Of a DNA stretch of 64,000 nucleotides, positions 47,658-57,968 are shown in pieces; position 1 is the first letter of the stretch, and every line of letters begins with the position of its first letter. Below the pieces are notes generated by a model that saw nothing but the letters and a program-made list of their open reading frames with translations, was not told the origin of the DNA and made no database searches. The DNA lies in NCBI RefSeq assembly GCF_029784155.1, contig NC_073692.1:373740813-373804812 (forward strand). Direction: 5' to 3'. A program made the position numbers and the translations under genes. This DNA comes from Uranotaenia lowii. Lineage: Eukaryota; Arthropoda; Insecta; Diptera; Culicidae.

Positions 47658-48990
47658 TTAATTGTAGAGAGAACGAATCTCTGCGATGGAAGAATGCATC
47701 GATTTGCCTCTGAAGTTGGAGATGATTTTGTTGGCCATCTCTTCGATCGATTCAACGCCTGCAATCCGATGAAGATCTTCGGTGCTGTGCCAAGGTGGAA
47801 GCCGCAAAATCATTTTCAGAACCTTGTTCTGAATCCTCTGGATGGCTTTCTTCCTCGTCGCGCAGCAGCTAGACCAAATCGGAACTGCATACATTATCGC
47901 TGGTCGGAACACCTGTTTGTAGATGAGTAATTTATTCCTTAGACATAGGCGGGATTTCCTGTTGATGAGAGAATAAAGAGATTTAGTGTATTTATTACAT
48001 TTAGATTGAATATCTTCAATGTGATTTTTAAAAGTAAGATTCCGATCAAGTGTAAGTCCCAAGTACTTCACGTGATCAGACCATTCTAAAGAAACCCCAT
48101 TGAAAGTTATGGAATGATTTTCATTAGGTTTTAAAAAATTTGCTCTTGGCTTATGGGGAAATAAAATAAGTTGAGTTTTGGAAGCGTTAGGAGAAATTTT
48201 CCACATTTTCAAGTAATTCAAAAAAGAATTTAAATTTTGTTGCAATCTACTGCGTACCACCCGTAAATTTCGACCTTTGGCTGAAAGCAAAGTATCATCA
48301 GCAAATAATCTTCTACCCTTTCCTTCTGGTACATCAGGAAGATCAGAAGTAAAAATATTGTATAAAATTGGCCCAAGTATACTACCCTGAGGGACACCAG
48401 CTCTAATGGGTGTCCTTTCAGAGCATGAATTTTGATAGCTTACTTGCAAAGTTCGGCTAGTCAAATAATTTTGAATAATTTTGGTGAGATATACAGGAAA
48501 ATCAAATCAAGCTAATTTAGCTACTAAACCCTTGTGCCAAACACTGTCAAAAGCTTTTTCAATATCAAGAAGAGCAACACCAGTTGAATAACCTTCAGAT
48601 TTGCTAGCGTTAATCATATTAGTTACACTCAAAAGTTGATGTGTAGTAGAATGCCCATGACGAAAACCAAATTGTTCATCAGGGAAAATAGAATTCTGAT
48701 TAATGTGAATCATCATTCTATTCAAAATAACTCTCTCAAATAGTTTACTTAAAGAAGGGAGCAAACTAATTGGTCGATAACTTGAAGGCTCTGAAGCACT
48801 TTTTCCAGGTTTTAAAATTGGAGTTACTTTGGCATTTTTCCATTTATTGGGAAAATAAGCCAACTGAAAACATTTATTGAAGATTTGAACTAAAAAATTT
48901 AAAGTGCTTTCAGGCAACTTTTTTATAAGAATATAGAAAATCCCATCTTCCCCCGGGGCTTTCATATTTTTAAATTTTTTGAGAATCAAT
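47658..48990 (-). pseudogene. Jockey ORF2, RT part
   Basis: Continues ORF2 after the TTAA insertion. It starts SVKLILKKFKNMKAPGEDGI and has WKNAKVTPILKPGK, SYRPISLLPSLSKLFE, FGFRHGHSTTHQLL and ALLDIEKAFDSVWHKGL (catalytic Asp). One TGA at 48507-48509 follows KLA; the same frame goes on with FDFPVYLTKIIQNYLTSRTL, GVPQGSILGPILYNIF and the catalytic LFADDTLLSA at about 48290-48320, then the C-terminal WSDHVKYLGLTLDRNLTFK and IQRIQNKVLKMILRLP to a stop at 47658. A single point mutation plus the insertions disable an otherwise intact RT. Confidence 0.93.
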
Positions 48991-48994
48991 TTAA

Positions 48995-51170
48995 CACTAG
49001 AAAGACCGCACCAGTCAAAATGACTGGTTGGACACTTTGTTTGTTGAATATCTTTTGCATACTTCGCTTTAAAAATTCGCAAAAAATACGACTTTTCATT
49101 AATTCTGAATCTCTACAAAACTGTGTATTTTTTATTTCACTAGCTCTTTTAGTAAGCGAGAAAAATTTCGCCATGGACACTCGGACCGTGACCAGTCAAA
49201 ATGACTGGTAAAATTCACAACCCTATAACTCAAACAAGATAAATTTTTTTCGCTTGCTTTTAGTTTCATTTGCAAGCTACATTCAAGACAATGAGTCCTA
49301 GTTGATTTATGGTGGGCAGAAGTGTGTCATTCGTTATGAAATTATTCATTTTTGATGCGAAGACGTGAAGATTTGAATAAAAAGTTCTCGGATTGGCCGC
49401 TGTGTGGCGCTTCAAGCACTTGACTCCTAATTTTTTTGGTCTGTTTTGTTGCTCAACTATAATAGAACTTTCTGTCAAAATTTGGCTAAATTTCATCAAT
49501 ATTTGTAAAAGTTATGTTAGATTTAATACATGTCCATTCGAGTTATCGAGTTGTTTTAGGTGATAAATATGTTTTATACTGAACTAGAATGAGTAAAATT
49601 ATTATGAATTGAGTGCTTATTTATTCAAATTAGAAGACATTAGCTATGAAACTGAATAATTTAAATGATATTTCAACATGGGTGCACGATATATTCTTAT
49701 ATGTTGGTTATCCACCATGGGTGCACGGATTCACCGTAGTTTCTGCCAAAGTATGTAATCACATGCATTCTTAGATTATTAGGCTCGACAAATTTCCAAT
49801 GCAAGTTCACTTACAGGTATTCCGGCACCCGTGTATATACCTGGCCAGCTGGCAACTGATTGAATCTTCTTATTATAAGAAGAAACACATCTTACCTGTC
49901 GGCAAATTATGGGGTTTGAACCCAAGAATTTTCTTGCCGATACAAGGAATCGAACCCAGTACGCCTGGCATACCTAGACCAGACTCGCGCCAGCCTATCT
50001 GATAGACCACATTGGATGCGGATATTTCAACATGGGTGCACGGAATGGCTGTAAATTCGCCGTTGTATATTAAATAGAGTGAAATAGTTTTCAACTTGCT
50101 TCAGAACACAACATATTTTTAAGTTAGATATGATAGGTATTTGAAATGCAATATTTGTCAATCCAAAAACTTTTGAGGAAAAACAAATCAACGTGTACAT
50201 TTGGCAATGTTGATTCATTATTTTTATTTTCACTGTTTTTCGTCGCACGACATAACTTGATGCATATAATCCCTAAAACTCACTCGGTCCATGTTAACCG
50301 TTTTCCAATTTCTTGGATGTTGATAAGATCTTATCAGATAAAGAACGATTGCAAAAACCTATTTTGTAATAATAAATAAATAAATTTGTTATTTCAATAT
50401 AAAATTGAAATATTTCTTTTCCAGGATTAAAAAAACGGAACTTTAAATAAAAATCGTTATTTAAATCATTATGTCTGAACATGAAAGACATGGTTTCTAC
50501 TTTGGTTTAGTTAATATTTGTAAAAATGCTTTTTAAAAATTTGCAGAAAGTCCAATATTTGATTAAAATGCGGTGAATCCGTGCACACATAGTGAAAAAC
50601 CATGTATGTAACACACATTTTTATTTGAATCTATAAAAGTCTTTATTCTTTACCTTTAGCATGCAAAAAATGTTGATTTTGAATGAATGGCGGTGAATCC
50701 GTGCACCCATGGTAATTTGCTCTACTTATAGAAAAAATATGCTTCAAAACCTACAATATCAGGTATAATTTATAGGCAACGTGTTGAAAAATTTCAGAGC
50801 GATGGATGCTAGAAAATATCTACTAAAACAAAATTGAAGTGAAACCGTGCACCCATAGTCAATACTCATAGCCATCTTACATGATTTTACAATAAGATTG
50901 ATAATGTGTTTTAATTTTTTGATAATTATTTGAAATATTCATTTTATGACATACACGCATCCGTCAACTATGCCAAAATGAGGTGATTCCGTGCACCCAT
51001 GGTGAAAAAATATTTCCATTTTATAACAAAAATGATATCGAATTAATAACAAAACAATTTCAAAAGAAAAAAATTTAAAAATATTATGATATAAAAAATT
51101 TCCCCTTTACCAGTCATTTTGACTGGTCACGGTCCGAATAGGTATATTCAATTTGCCGGTCCTTCTAGTG
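48995..51170. mobile_element. piggyBac-like TTAA element
   Basis: A 2176-bp insertion within Jockey ORF2 bordered by TTAA at 48991-48994 and 51171-51174. Ends are inverted repeats, CACTAGAAAGACCG and CACTAGAAGGACCG, close to the piggyBac type of terminus. A 19-bp palindrome-like word (ACCAGTCAAAATGACTGGT) sits next to both ends (49010-49028, 51111-51129) and again at 49192-49210. No transposase is encoded; frames are under 80 codons. The centre contains a SINE-like tRNA-derived piece and seven GTGCACCCATGG-type motifs. It must be mobilised by an enzyme in trans. Confidence 0.85.
49795..50020 (-). mobile_element. tRNA-derived SINE-like segment
   Basis: On the minus strand TGGTCTATCAGATAGGCTGG (box A-like, near 50012) is followed after about 50 bp by GGGTTCGATTCC (box B, perfect core, near 49945). 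These are RNA polymerase III promoter boxes in tRNA order and spacing, but no full cloverleaf follows, so this is a tRNA-derived SINE or tRNA relic. A 22-bp direct repeat (49667-49688 and 50021-50042) brackets a slightly larger interval and could be its target duplication. Confidence 0.6.
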
Positions 51171-51174
51171 TTAA

Positions 51175-52495
51175 GTTCATCAATATTTGTCTCACAAGAA
51201 CTTTCAAATACATTTTGTTTAGAAAGAATATCATCAAATTCAAGGGAAATTTGAGCATCAATTGGACTAACAACGTTTAAATTAAAATCATGAGCAGACT
51301 CAAATTGCTGGGCCAATTTTTGAGCTTTTTCTGCATTAGTTAAGAGAACTTTTTCTCCGTCTTTCAAAGTAGGAATTCGCTTCTGGGGCTTTTTCAGAAT
51401 TTTAGTTAATTTCCAAAATGGCTTTGAGTAGGGTTTTATGTCCTCTACTGCTTTGGCAAAATTTTCATTACGAATGAAATTTAAACGACGTTTGATCTCT
51501 TTTTGAAGGTCGCAATAAATAAATTTCAAATAAGGATCCCTAGTTCGTTGAAATTGGCGTCGACGAATGTTTTTCAGTCGTATCAAAAACTGAAGATCAT
51601 CATCAATTAAAGGTTGATTAAATTTATGTTTAACTTTGGGTATTGAAGCGGCTTTAGCATTGACTATTGAAGTTGTCAAATTTTCTATAGCCAAATCAAT
51701 ATCTTCTATTGAATTAAGTGGAACGTTTACATCTAAATTACGTTCAATAAAATTCCTATATCGCTCCCAGTCAGCTTTTTGAAAGTTAAAAGTTGATTTT
51801 AAAGGGTTTTCAATGGGACTTTGGGATAAAGAAAAAGTTACTGGAAGGTGGTCTGAATCCAGGTCCGCATGAGTAACTAATTGACTACAATGCTCGCCTA
51901 AATCCGTTAGAACCAAATCAATTGTGGAAGGATTTCTAATCGAAGAGAAACAAGTATGCCCATTAGGATATTCAACAGTGTAATAACCTGCGGAGCAGTC
52001 ATTAAATAAAATATTCCCATTTGAATTTGATGAAATATTATTCCAAGATCGATGTTTTGCATTAAAGTCACCAATAATAAAAAATTTAGATTTATTTCTG
52101 GTGAGTTTTTGTAAATCTCCCTTCAAAAAATTTTTCTGTTCACCGCTGCATTGAAAAGGCAAATATGCGGCAATAAATATAATTTTCCCCATAGAAGTTT
52201 CTAATTCAATTCCAATTGTTTCTAAGACTTTTGTATTGAAAGAAGGAAGAAGTCTAAATTTGAGACGACTATTGATGACAATAGCTACACCCCCACCTTG
52301 TCGATCAAGTCGATCATTTCGTAAAATTTTAAAGAAAGTATTGCTTTTCAAGTTATTGTCAGGCTTTAAAAAAGTTTCAGTGATGGCAGCAATATGTATG
52401 TTTTGAGTTTTCAAAAATAAAAAGAATTCATCTTGGTTAGCCAGCAAAGATCTAGCATTCCAATTCATAATATTTAAACATCTATTTGGATCCAT
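51175..52495 (-). pseudogene. Jockey ORF2, endonuclease and N-terminal RT part
   Basis: The ATG at 52495 lies inside the end of ORF1. The frame is fully open to the TTAA insertion at 51171. Endonuclease motifs in order: MNWNARSLLANQDEF, IAAITETFLKP, GGGVAIVINSRL, FFIIGDFNAKHRSWNN, STIDLVLTDLGEH and DLDSDHLPVTFSLS, containing the Asn, Glu, Asp/Asn and Asp-His catalytic residues. A basic linker (RLKNIRRRQFQRTRDP) and the YSKPFWKLTKIL block follow, the usual bridge to the RT. The enzyme would nick chromosomal DNA for target-primed reverse transcription. The last 21 codons of the continuous frame below 51171 belong to the inserted element, not to Jockey. Confidence 0.92.
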
Positions 52496-55247
52496 GAGGG
52501 AATCGTAAAGTCATAATAATTTTGTTAGCATAATTAAAAGAAGTTTGGAAAGCTTCAAACATTGAATTTGCTTTCAACATAAGTTGCATCATTTCCATTA
52601 AATTTTGATGCAAAAATTTTAATTTTTCCTCAGTAATCTCACCCAAATCAACAAAATTGTTAGGATCAGAAAATGAAGGAGAAGAAAAAGTATTTGAATT
52701 TCGGGGATTTTCCCAAGCCTTCGCATGAACGTTGAGACTTGGTTTTTTCCCATTTTTATTAGTTATGCCTGGAGAGGGCAACCCATTTTCAACCACCTCT
52801 GAGAACGATAAACAACGAGTCTGTGGCGCAGAATAAGCACAGGTAACATTAAAAGCACTTCGGGTATTACCCAGTCGTGATTCCAATTTAGACCGAGGCT
52901 GACCGCGAACAGGCAGATTGTTTGCCGGCCTGAAGTGTGAAGACGAAAAAAAAGAAGGATTAAAGCTTAGTTCTTTTAGAAATGGGACAGTTACGAATGC
53001 GTATATCTCGAAAACCATTCGTTTGATCTAAATACTTTCTATGGAGGAAATGAAGGAAATTTTATGATAATTCATGAAAAAATTTGAAAAAAAATATTTA
53101 GCGTTTTTTTGTAAGAAAAAAAATTTTTTTATTCTTAGGACCTCCCATCGATCGGCGCACACTTTTTTCATACATGATATTGATCAGATTTTCATACTTA
53201 TACTTCGTCTTATCTGTATTTTAGGTGGCTACAACCCCCTCCTTCGATTTCTGCTACTTTTTGGTCCAATACTTTTCATTTAAAAGAAACTGAGAGCAAT
53301 TTAGAGGATATAGCTGTTTATAAATTAATAAAACTTGATTATTTTTGGGCCACTTAAAAGCGTTTCCAGTGGAATTTCGGCTGGAAAAATCTGACAATAA
53401 CAAAGTAAAACCATCATGAGATTGAACTTCAAAAATAATCGATTAGTATGGATCGTAGGTTGCGAAGGGTACGTACATGATTACTGTTTTTAGGCTTTTA
53501 AAAACAGCGAAAACCAAAGTTTTCGTTTTGAAAATTGTTGTTTTTTTCCACAGGAGTAGAATTTTGACAAATCATTATATTTTACACAAAACAACCAGCA
53601 AAAACATACTTTAATTTGCTAGGGACCTTGCCACGAGCAGACATAGTGTAGGATTCAAACGCTGAAATTTGTTTGAAATAGGGTATTTCATAAGTTTTGT
53701 CGTTCATCTGAAATCATCTGTTCCATTACCTCGGTACCGACTATACAGCTTACAAGCTCTGGAACTAGCTAAAAATTGTTGTTTGAGGTTGGGTTTGATT
53801 GATTAATTACTAGGTAATACTTTCAGCTTATCGGGGGAAATTTTTTTTGGACATTTCAGCCATCAACACTTAGTTTTTCGCTTATTCCAATTTTAAAAAG
53901 CTGGTATGACACTTAACTTCCGTAGTCTTAACTTAACCGTAGTCTCCGATCATGTGCTTCACTCCAATGGTTGATTTGAACTTTGTGGACATTTTTGACA
54001 GTGTTTGCATACTTTTCCACCACTCACACTTAGTAAATCTTTGAATAATCAACGGTTTTGTCAGCTATCAATTTTATAATGCTGGATTTTGAAGGAAGCT
54101 GTGCAAAATTATTTTTTGCTTTTTCGCTTGTATCGTAAATATCTTAAAAACGAGTAAATTTAAAATTTTGAAAAAAAATAGACCGGATAGTACTTTTTAC
54201 AGGCAGCAAAATACTCTTAAAATTTTGATAATCCGATTACTATTAAACGAGATATTAGCAAAAGAAAGTGTCCTATTTCTAAAAGAACTAACCTTTAGAA
54301 GAAACTTTCCTGACAAATTTAGGATTTTTCCTAGAAGCAATAATTTTTGCCCTGATGGGACAGTCTAGCGAATTCGAAGAATGATTACCTGCGCAATTTG
54401 CACACTTGAAAAATTCTGTTTGTGGCTTATCACCACCAAAAAGGCATTTAGATTTTTCATGATCGAATGAGCCGCAAAGCATGCATCTGGCATTCATTCT
54501 ACAATTTTTAGTGCCGTGACAAAAAGCTTGACAACGACGACATTGCGTAATATTTTGAAGGAAATTGATTGAAGATTTTCGAAAAGGTTCGAATTTGACT
54601 CGACAATGAAACATAAGACGAGCCTTTTCAAGAATTTGCAAATTGTTAACTTGATCCTTTTTAAAATGGATCAAATAAAGCTCAGGAGCAAAACCAACAC
54701 TACTGATATTATTCGTGTTGGTTCTTTTCCTCATTTGAATTACTTGAATTGGAGAAAAACCTAACAAGGAATTTAATTCAGTTGTGATCTCATCCGGTGT
54801 CTGATCGCCAGTGAGACCACGAAGTACAACTTTAAAAGGACGATCACTTCTAGTGTCGTAAGTAAAAAATTGATGTTTTTTATTATTCAAATAATTTAAA
54901 ATTTTTTGAAAATCATTAAAAGATTCTGCCAATATACGAGCAGTTCCCCTTCGACCGATCTGAAAAGAAATTTTCACATCCTTGACGGAAGTGACGATTT
55001 CTTTCCGAAAGGCATTGAAGTCAGGAATCGTGACCGTAATTGGTGGAACCTTTTCGTTTTTAAGAGTATAAGAAGAAGAAGGTTTCTTAGTACTCTTATC
55101 GGAATTAAATATGAATATTTCCTCATCACCGATGTTATGAAGGACATCGAATGAATTGGAAATTTCAACTTTTTTGGGCGATGGACCTGAATTAGTTTCG
55201 GCAATTCGCTTTCTACCAGCTCTTGAGCCGGCCGATGACTTCCCCAT
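52482..55247 (-). pseudogene. Jockey ORF1 (Gag-like), interrupted
   Basis: The likely start is the ATG at 55247 (MGKSSAGSRAGRKRIAETN), not the upstream one at 55367, because the upstream residues are hydrophobic and unlike Gag. ORF1 protein binds element RNA. Part one (54292-55247) holds the region preceding the zinc knuckles (VVLRGLTGDQTPDEI) and then three cysteine-rich knuckles: CRRCQAFCHGTKNC, CMLCGSFDHEKSKC and CANCAGNHSSNSLDCP at about 54375-54545. The frame runs into an insertion at 54291. Part two (52482-52966) resumes with SFNPSFFSSSHFRPANN and ends NLMEMMQLMLKANSMFEAF, overlapping ORF2. Neither part has stops of its own. Confidence 0.88.
52967..54291. mobile_element. Inverted-repeat insertion in Jockey ORF1
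   Basis: A 1325-bp insertion that separates the two parts of ORF1. Its ends are inverted repeats beginning TTAGTTCTTTTAGAAAT followed by GGGACA or AGGACA. No coding potential and no clean target duplication; TTA/TAA at the borders allows a TA or a mutated TTAA duplication. The class is unknown. Removing it brings the Jockey to family length, which supports these borders. Confidence 0.7.
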
Positions 55248-55832
55248 GCTGGAAGAAAAGAGAAAATATGAATAAAAGAAAATGAAAATAATTTTAGCAC
55301 TGAAAAGTGCTGATGGAAAAACAGGTAAGAATAAAATAAATAATTTAAAATGTTCCTGCAGGTACACAGCAACGATACGATGCTCCGGCGTACGTGTTGA
55401 CGGCTCAATGGTACAGATGGAAGTGCATCCAAAATTCTATAGAAATCGCATTTCTAGGTTAATGTCTGAAATATTGTACCTCGCGTAACTTTTGATCTCA
55501 TAGATAGAACTTTTCGAAAACTTCAGACATGTTAGCTTTATATTTCAACAATCTCTCTGCAAAATTGCAATACAAAATGTACCGTATTTTCTGAAAGTTT
55601 GCAGTTTGAATGAGAAAATTCCAAAAATTCCGATTTTTGTAGAACAACTGTATCTCAGATCACATCAATTCCAGAAAGCTCAAATTTTGTGATATAATAT
55701 TGTGATAGTTGATCTATCTAACGCAGGAAATTTGATCAAAAAATATTATCAGAGTAAAAAGTTTTGCAAGTACAAAGTCGAAGTCACAGTGCGCGTGCTT
55801 CCAATTTCTATACAATTATGAACGGTACTGTA

Positions 55833-56172
55833 CATGCTTCCAAAATATTTGCTAAAGGTGAATAATAAATTCTTATAATGATTAAATGGTATCTCTTTAA
55901 AAGTTTCATCATATCAAACAAACCAATCATGACAACCATATGGTCTGGTGATATAGCTGAATTGACAGAACACTTGTCTGCTAAGCCGATGTCTATGAGT
56001 TGGAGCCCAGTAGTAAACATCGATGCTAGTTTTTTCCCTTTTTTTTTAAATTTATTTTCATTCTTATTTTTCACAAGCCTTTCCTCCAACAGGCACAAAA
56101 CCCTATCAAAACAATTTCAACAATTCTTTTACAATATTATTCTACTATATGTAAGAGCACTCTGTGAAGGAG
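55833..56172. other. Unassigned short region
   Basis: About 340 bp between two miniature elements; no gene or repeat seen. Confidence 0.5.
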
Positions 56173-56174
56173 TA

Positions 56175-57236
56175 GGGGAGAACTGTTCAAGACGCACCAG
56201 CGGGGTAAGATGACCCATGTCATTCTTTCTCAAAAATACACTAACCTATGGCTTCAAATGATGTTTTTCTTCATTTATATTGTAGCAAACAAGCTTTTTC
56301 ATCTTTCATAAGATGAAACGTTCACAAAAACGGCTTTAGTTCTTAGAAACAGAAGAATTAATGGAATCAGCGTGAAACCTAGTATTTTTCATGGTTAACA
56401 TTTAAGGTTTCATGGTAAACTGGCCTGAGCAATGTGATGAAACTACAGCGTATTGTTTTTCCACTCGCATACACTTTCGGAAGACTATAAATATTTTGTT
56501 GTATTTTACTAACTTCATACAAATTTTAACTAATACTAATCATATCAAAACTGGGGCAGAATGCCCACAAGACCAAGTGATTTAGGCTCAAATTTTTAAT
56601 GCTGTAAACTTTTGAGAAACCCCAAATATCAAAACAAAATGCCATTAATTTTATTTGCTGACTCCCAAATTACGATATCAATGCATTATTATAACAATTT
56701 TCGTCCTTGTTAGAGTTAAAAAGGTGCACCAATATTCGACTCGAAAAAGCTATCTGCAACCATGTTTGCCGCGATACCAGTAAAAAAATTGAATTTCGTT
56801 GCCTACCTGAAGGCGTTTTACTTATAAGGCTATAAAAAAGTGTATTTTGAAAAGCGAAACTTTCGATAAGTTTAGCAATAGTAAATGATTTTATGCCAAA
56901 GTATGGTTAGTTTTCAAAAATACGATGAATATGTTATCAAACATTTTGTGTTTCAATCATTACATTCCTTATAATCATTATTTCAATTCTTACCACCCTT
57001 TCGGTATGGTGCGTTTTGTCCACTAGTTTTGGCGTTCTACCCCGCGGTTTGTTTTCTGGCTGTTTAAGTTTTTTACAAAAATATCATCAAAATCGCGTTT
57101 TTATCATATCTTTTCTTTTTGATAATCCGTAAATCTGACCCCTGAATCGTCGTAAACTTTCAATTTGGTTCTTAGATGATTGGTATCGCTGTAAATAGCG
57201 ATTATGCTTAACTGGTGCGTCTTGTACAGTTTTCCC
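56175..57236. mobile_element. TA-flanked miniature element (GGGGARAACTG ends)
   Basis: A 1062-bp non-coding element with inverted repeats of about 26 bp, GGGGAGAACTGTTCAAGACG and GGGGAAAACTGTACAAGACG, each continuing CACCAG. TA lies on both sides (56173-56174 and 57237-57238). Words such as GGGGTAAGATGACCC and GCGTTTTGTCCAC occur inside. Probably Tc1/mariner-mobilised. Confidence 0.78.
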
Positions 57237-57419
57237 CTACTTGGCACTGTTCGTTTGCTTTTTCCGTTTCTATACAATGTACACCAAGATTCATTTTACA
57301 CGGTTTTTTACACGGCTTTTTTAACACGGTTTTCGAGAATTAACACGGTTTTTGATAGAAAATATTCTAAGTACTTTTCATAGGCAAACACTTAAAATCT
57401 TTTTGAAGTTAGAAAATCT

Positions 57420-57968
57420 TAGATCTGAGACTAAGAATATGATACATGAGACCTGAGACCTGAAACCTGAACACTGAGATCTGAGACCTGAGACCTAAGA
57501 CCTGAGACTTGAGACCTAAGACCTGAGACATGAGACCTGAGATCTGAGACACGAGAAATCAGACACGAGAAATGAGACCTGAGACCTGAGACCTAAGACC
57601 TGAGACCTGGGACCTGAGACATGAGAGATTAGGCTTGAGACTTCAGCATGAGACATGAGATATAAGACATGAGACCTGAGCATGAGACATGAGACATGAG
57701 ACATGAGACTTGAGACATGAGACATGAGACTTGAGACATGAGACATGCGACATGAGACATGAGACTTGAGACATGAGACAAGAGCCACAAAACATAAGAC
57801 CTGAGACCTGAGACATGAGAATTTGGATCTGAGACCGGAGACAAGAAACCTGTCACATAAGACCAGAGTCCTGAGACATAAAACAAGAGACATGAATCTT
57901 GAGACATGAGACAAAAGACATGCAACCTGAAACCTGAGACAAGAAACTTGAGACCTGAGACCTGAAAG
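57420..57968. repeat. 7-bp satellite (GAGACMT)n
   Basis: About 75 units of a heptamer GAGACCT, GAGACAT or GAGACTT. The left half is mainly GAGACCT, the middle (57640-57780) mainly GAGACAT, and the right half is degenerate. Open frames on the minus strand (repeats of Met-Ser-His-Val-Ser) are artefacts of the repeat. Confidence 0.93.

Larger units (their letters stand above)
47408..55425 (-). mobile_element. Juan-like Jockey LINE, nearly complete
   Basis: A minus-strand Jockey-clade element flanked by the 15-bp duplication CATCCAAAATTCTAT (47393-47407 and 55426-55440). Its poly(A) is seen as T's at 47408-47421. ORF1 and ORF2 overlap by 14 bp at 52482-52495. Two later insertions interrupt it: 48995-51170 with its TTAA, and about 52967-54291. 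Without them it is about 4.5 kb, the expected length of an intact Jockey/Juan element, so the 5' end seems complete. Only one internal stop (48507-48509) was found in the coding parts. Confidence 0.92.
46789..55830. mobile_element. TA-flanked long-TIR miniature element, split by Jockey
   Basis: The left arm (46789-47199) and right arm (55441-55830 plus the shared insertion site) are inverted repeats of about 400 bp starting CAGTACCGTTCATAATTG, with TA at 46787-46788 and 55831-55832. CAGT ends with TA duplication fit Tc1/mariner. Removing the Jockey insertion (47408-55425 and one copy of its target duplication) leaves a non-coding element of about 1.0 kb. Identity between arms is roughly 85 percent, so the arms diverged for some time. 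The Jockey landed in the right arm next to the centre. Confidence 0.88.

Noticed and set aside
49930..50015. Functional tRNA gene on the minus strand
   Set aside because: Box A is diverged and no closing acceptor stem or full cloverleaf was found; a SINE-like or tRNA relic fits better.
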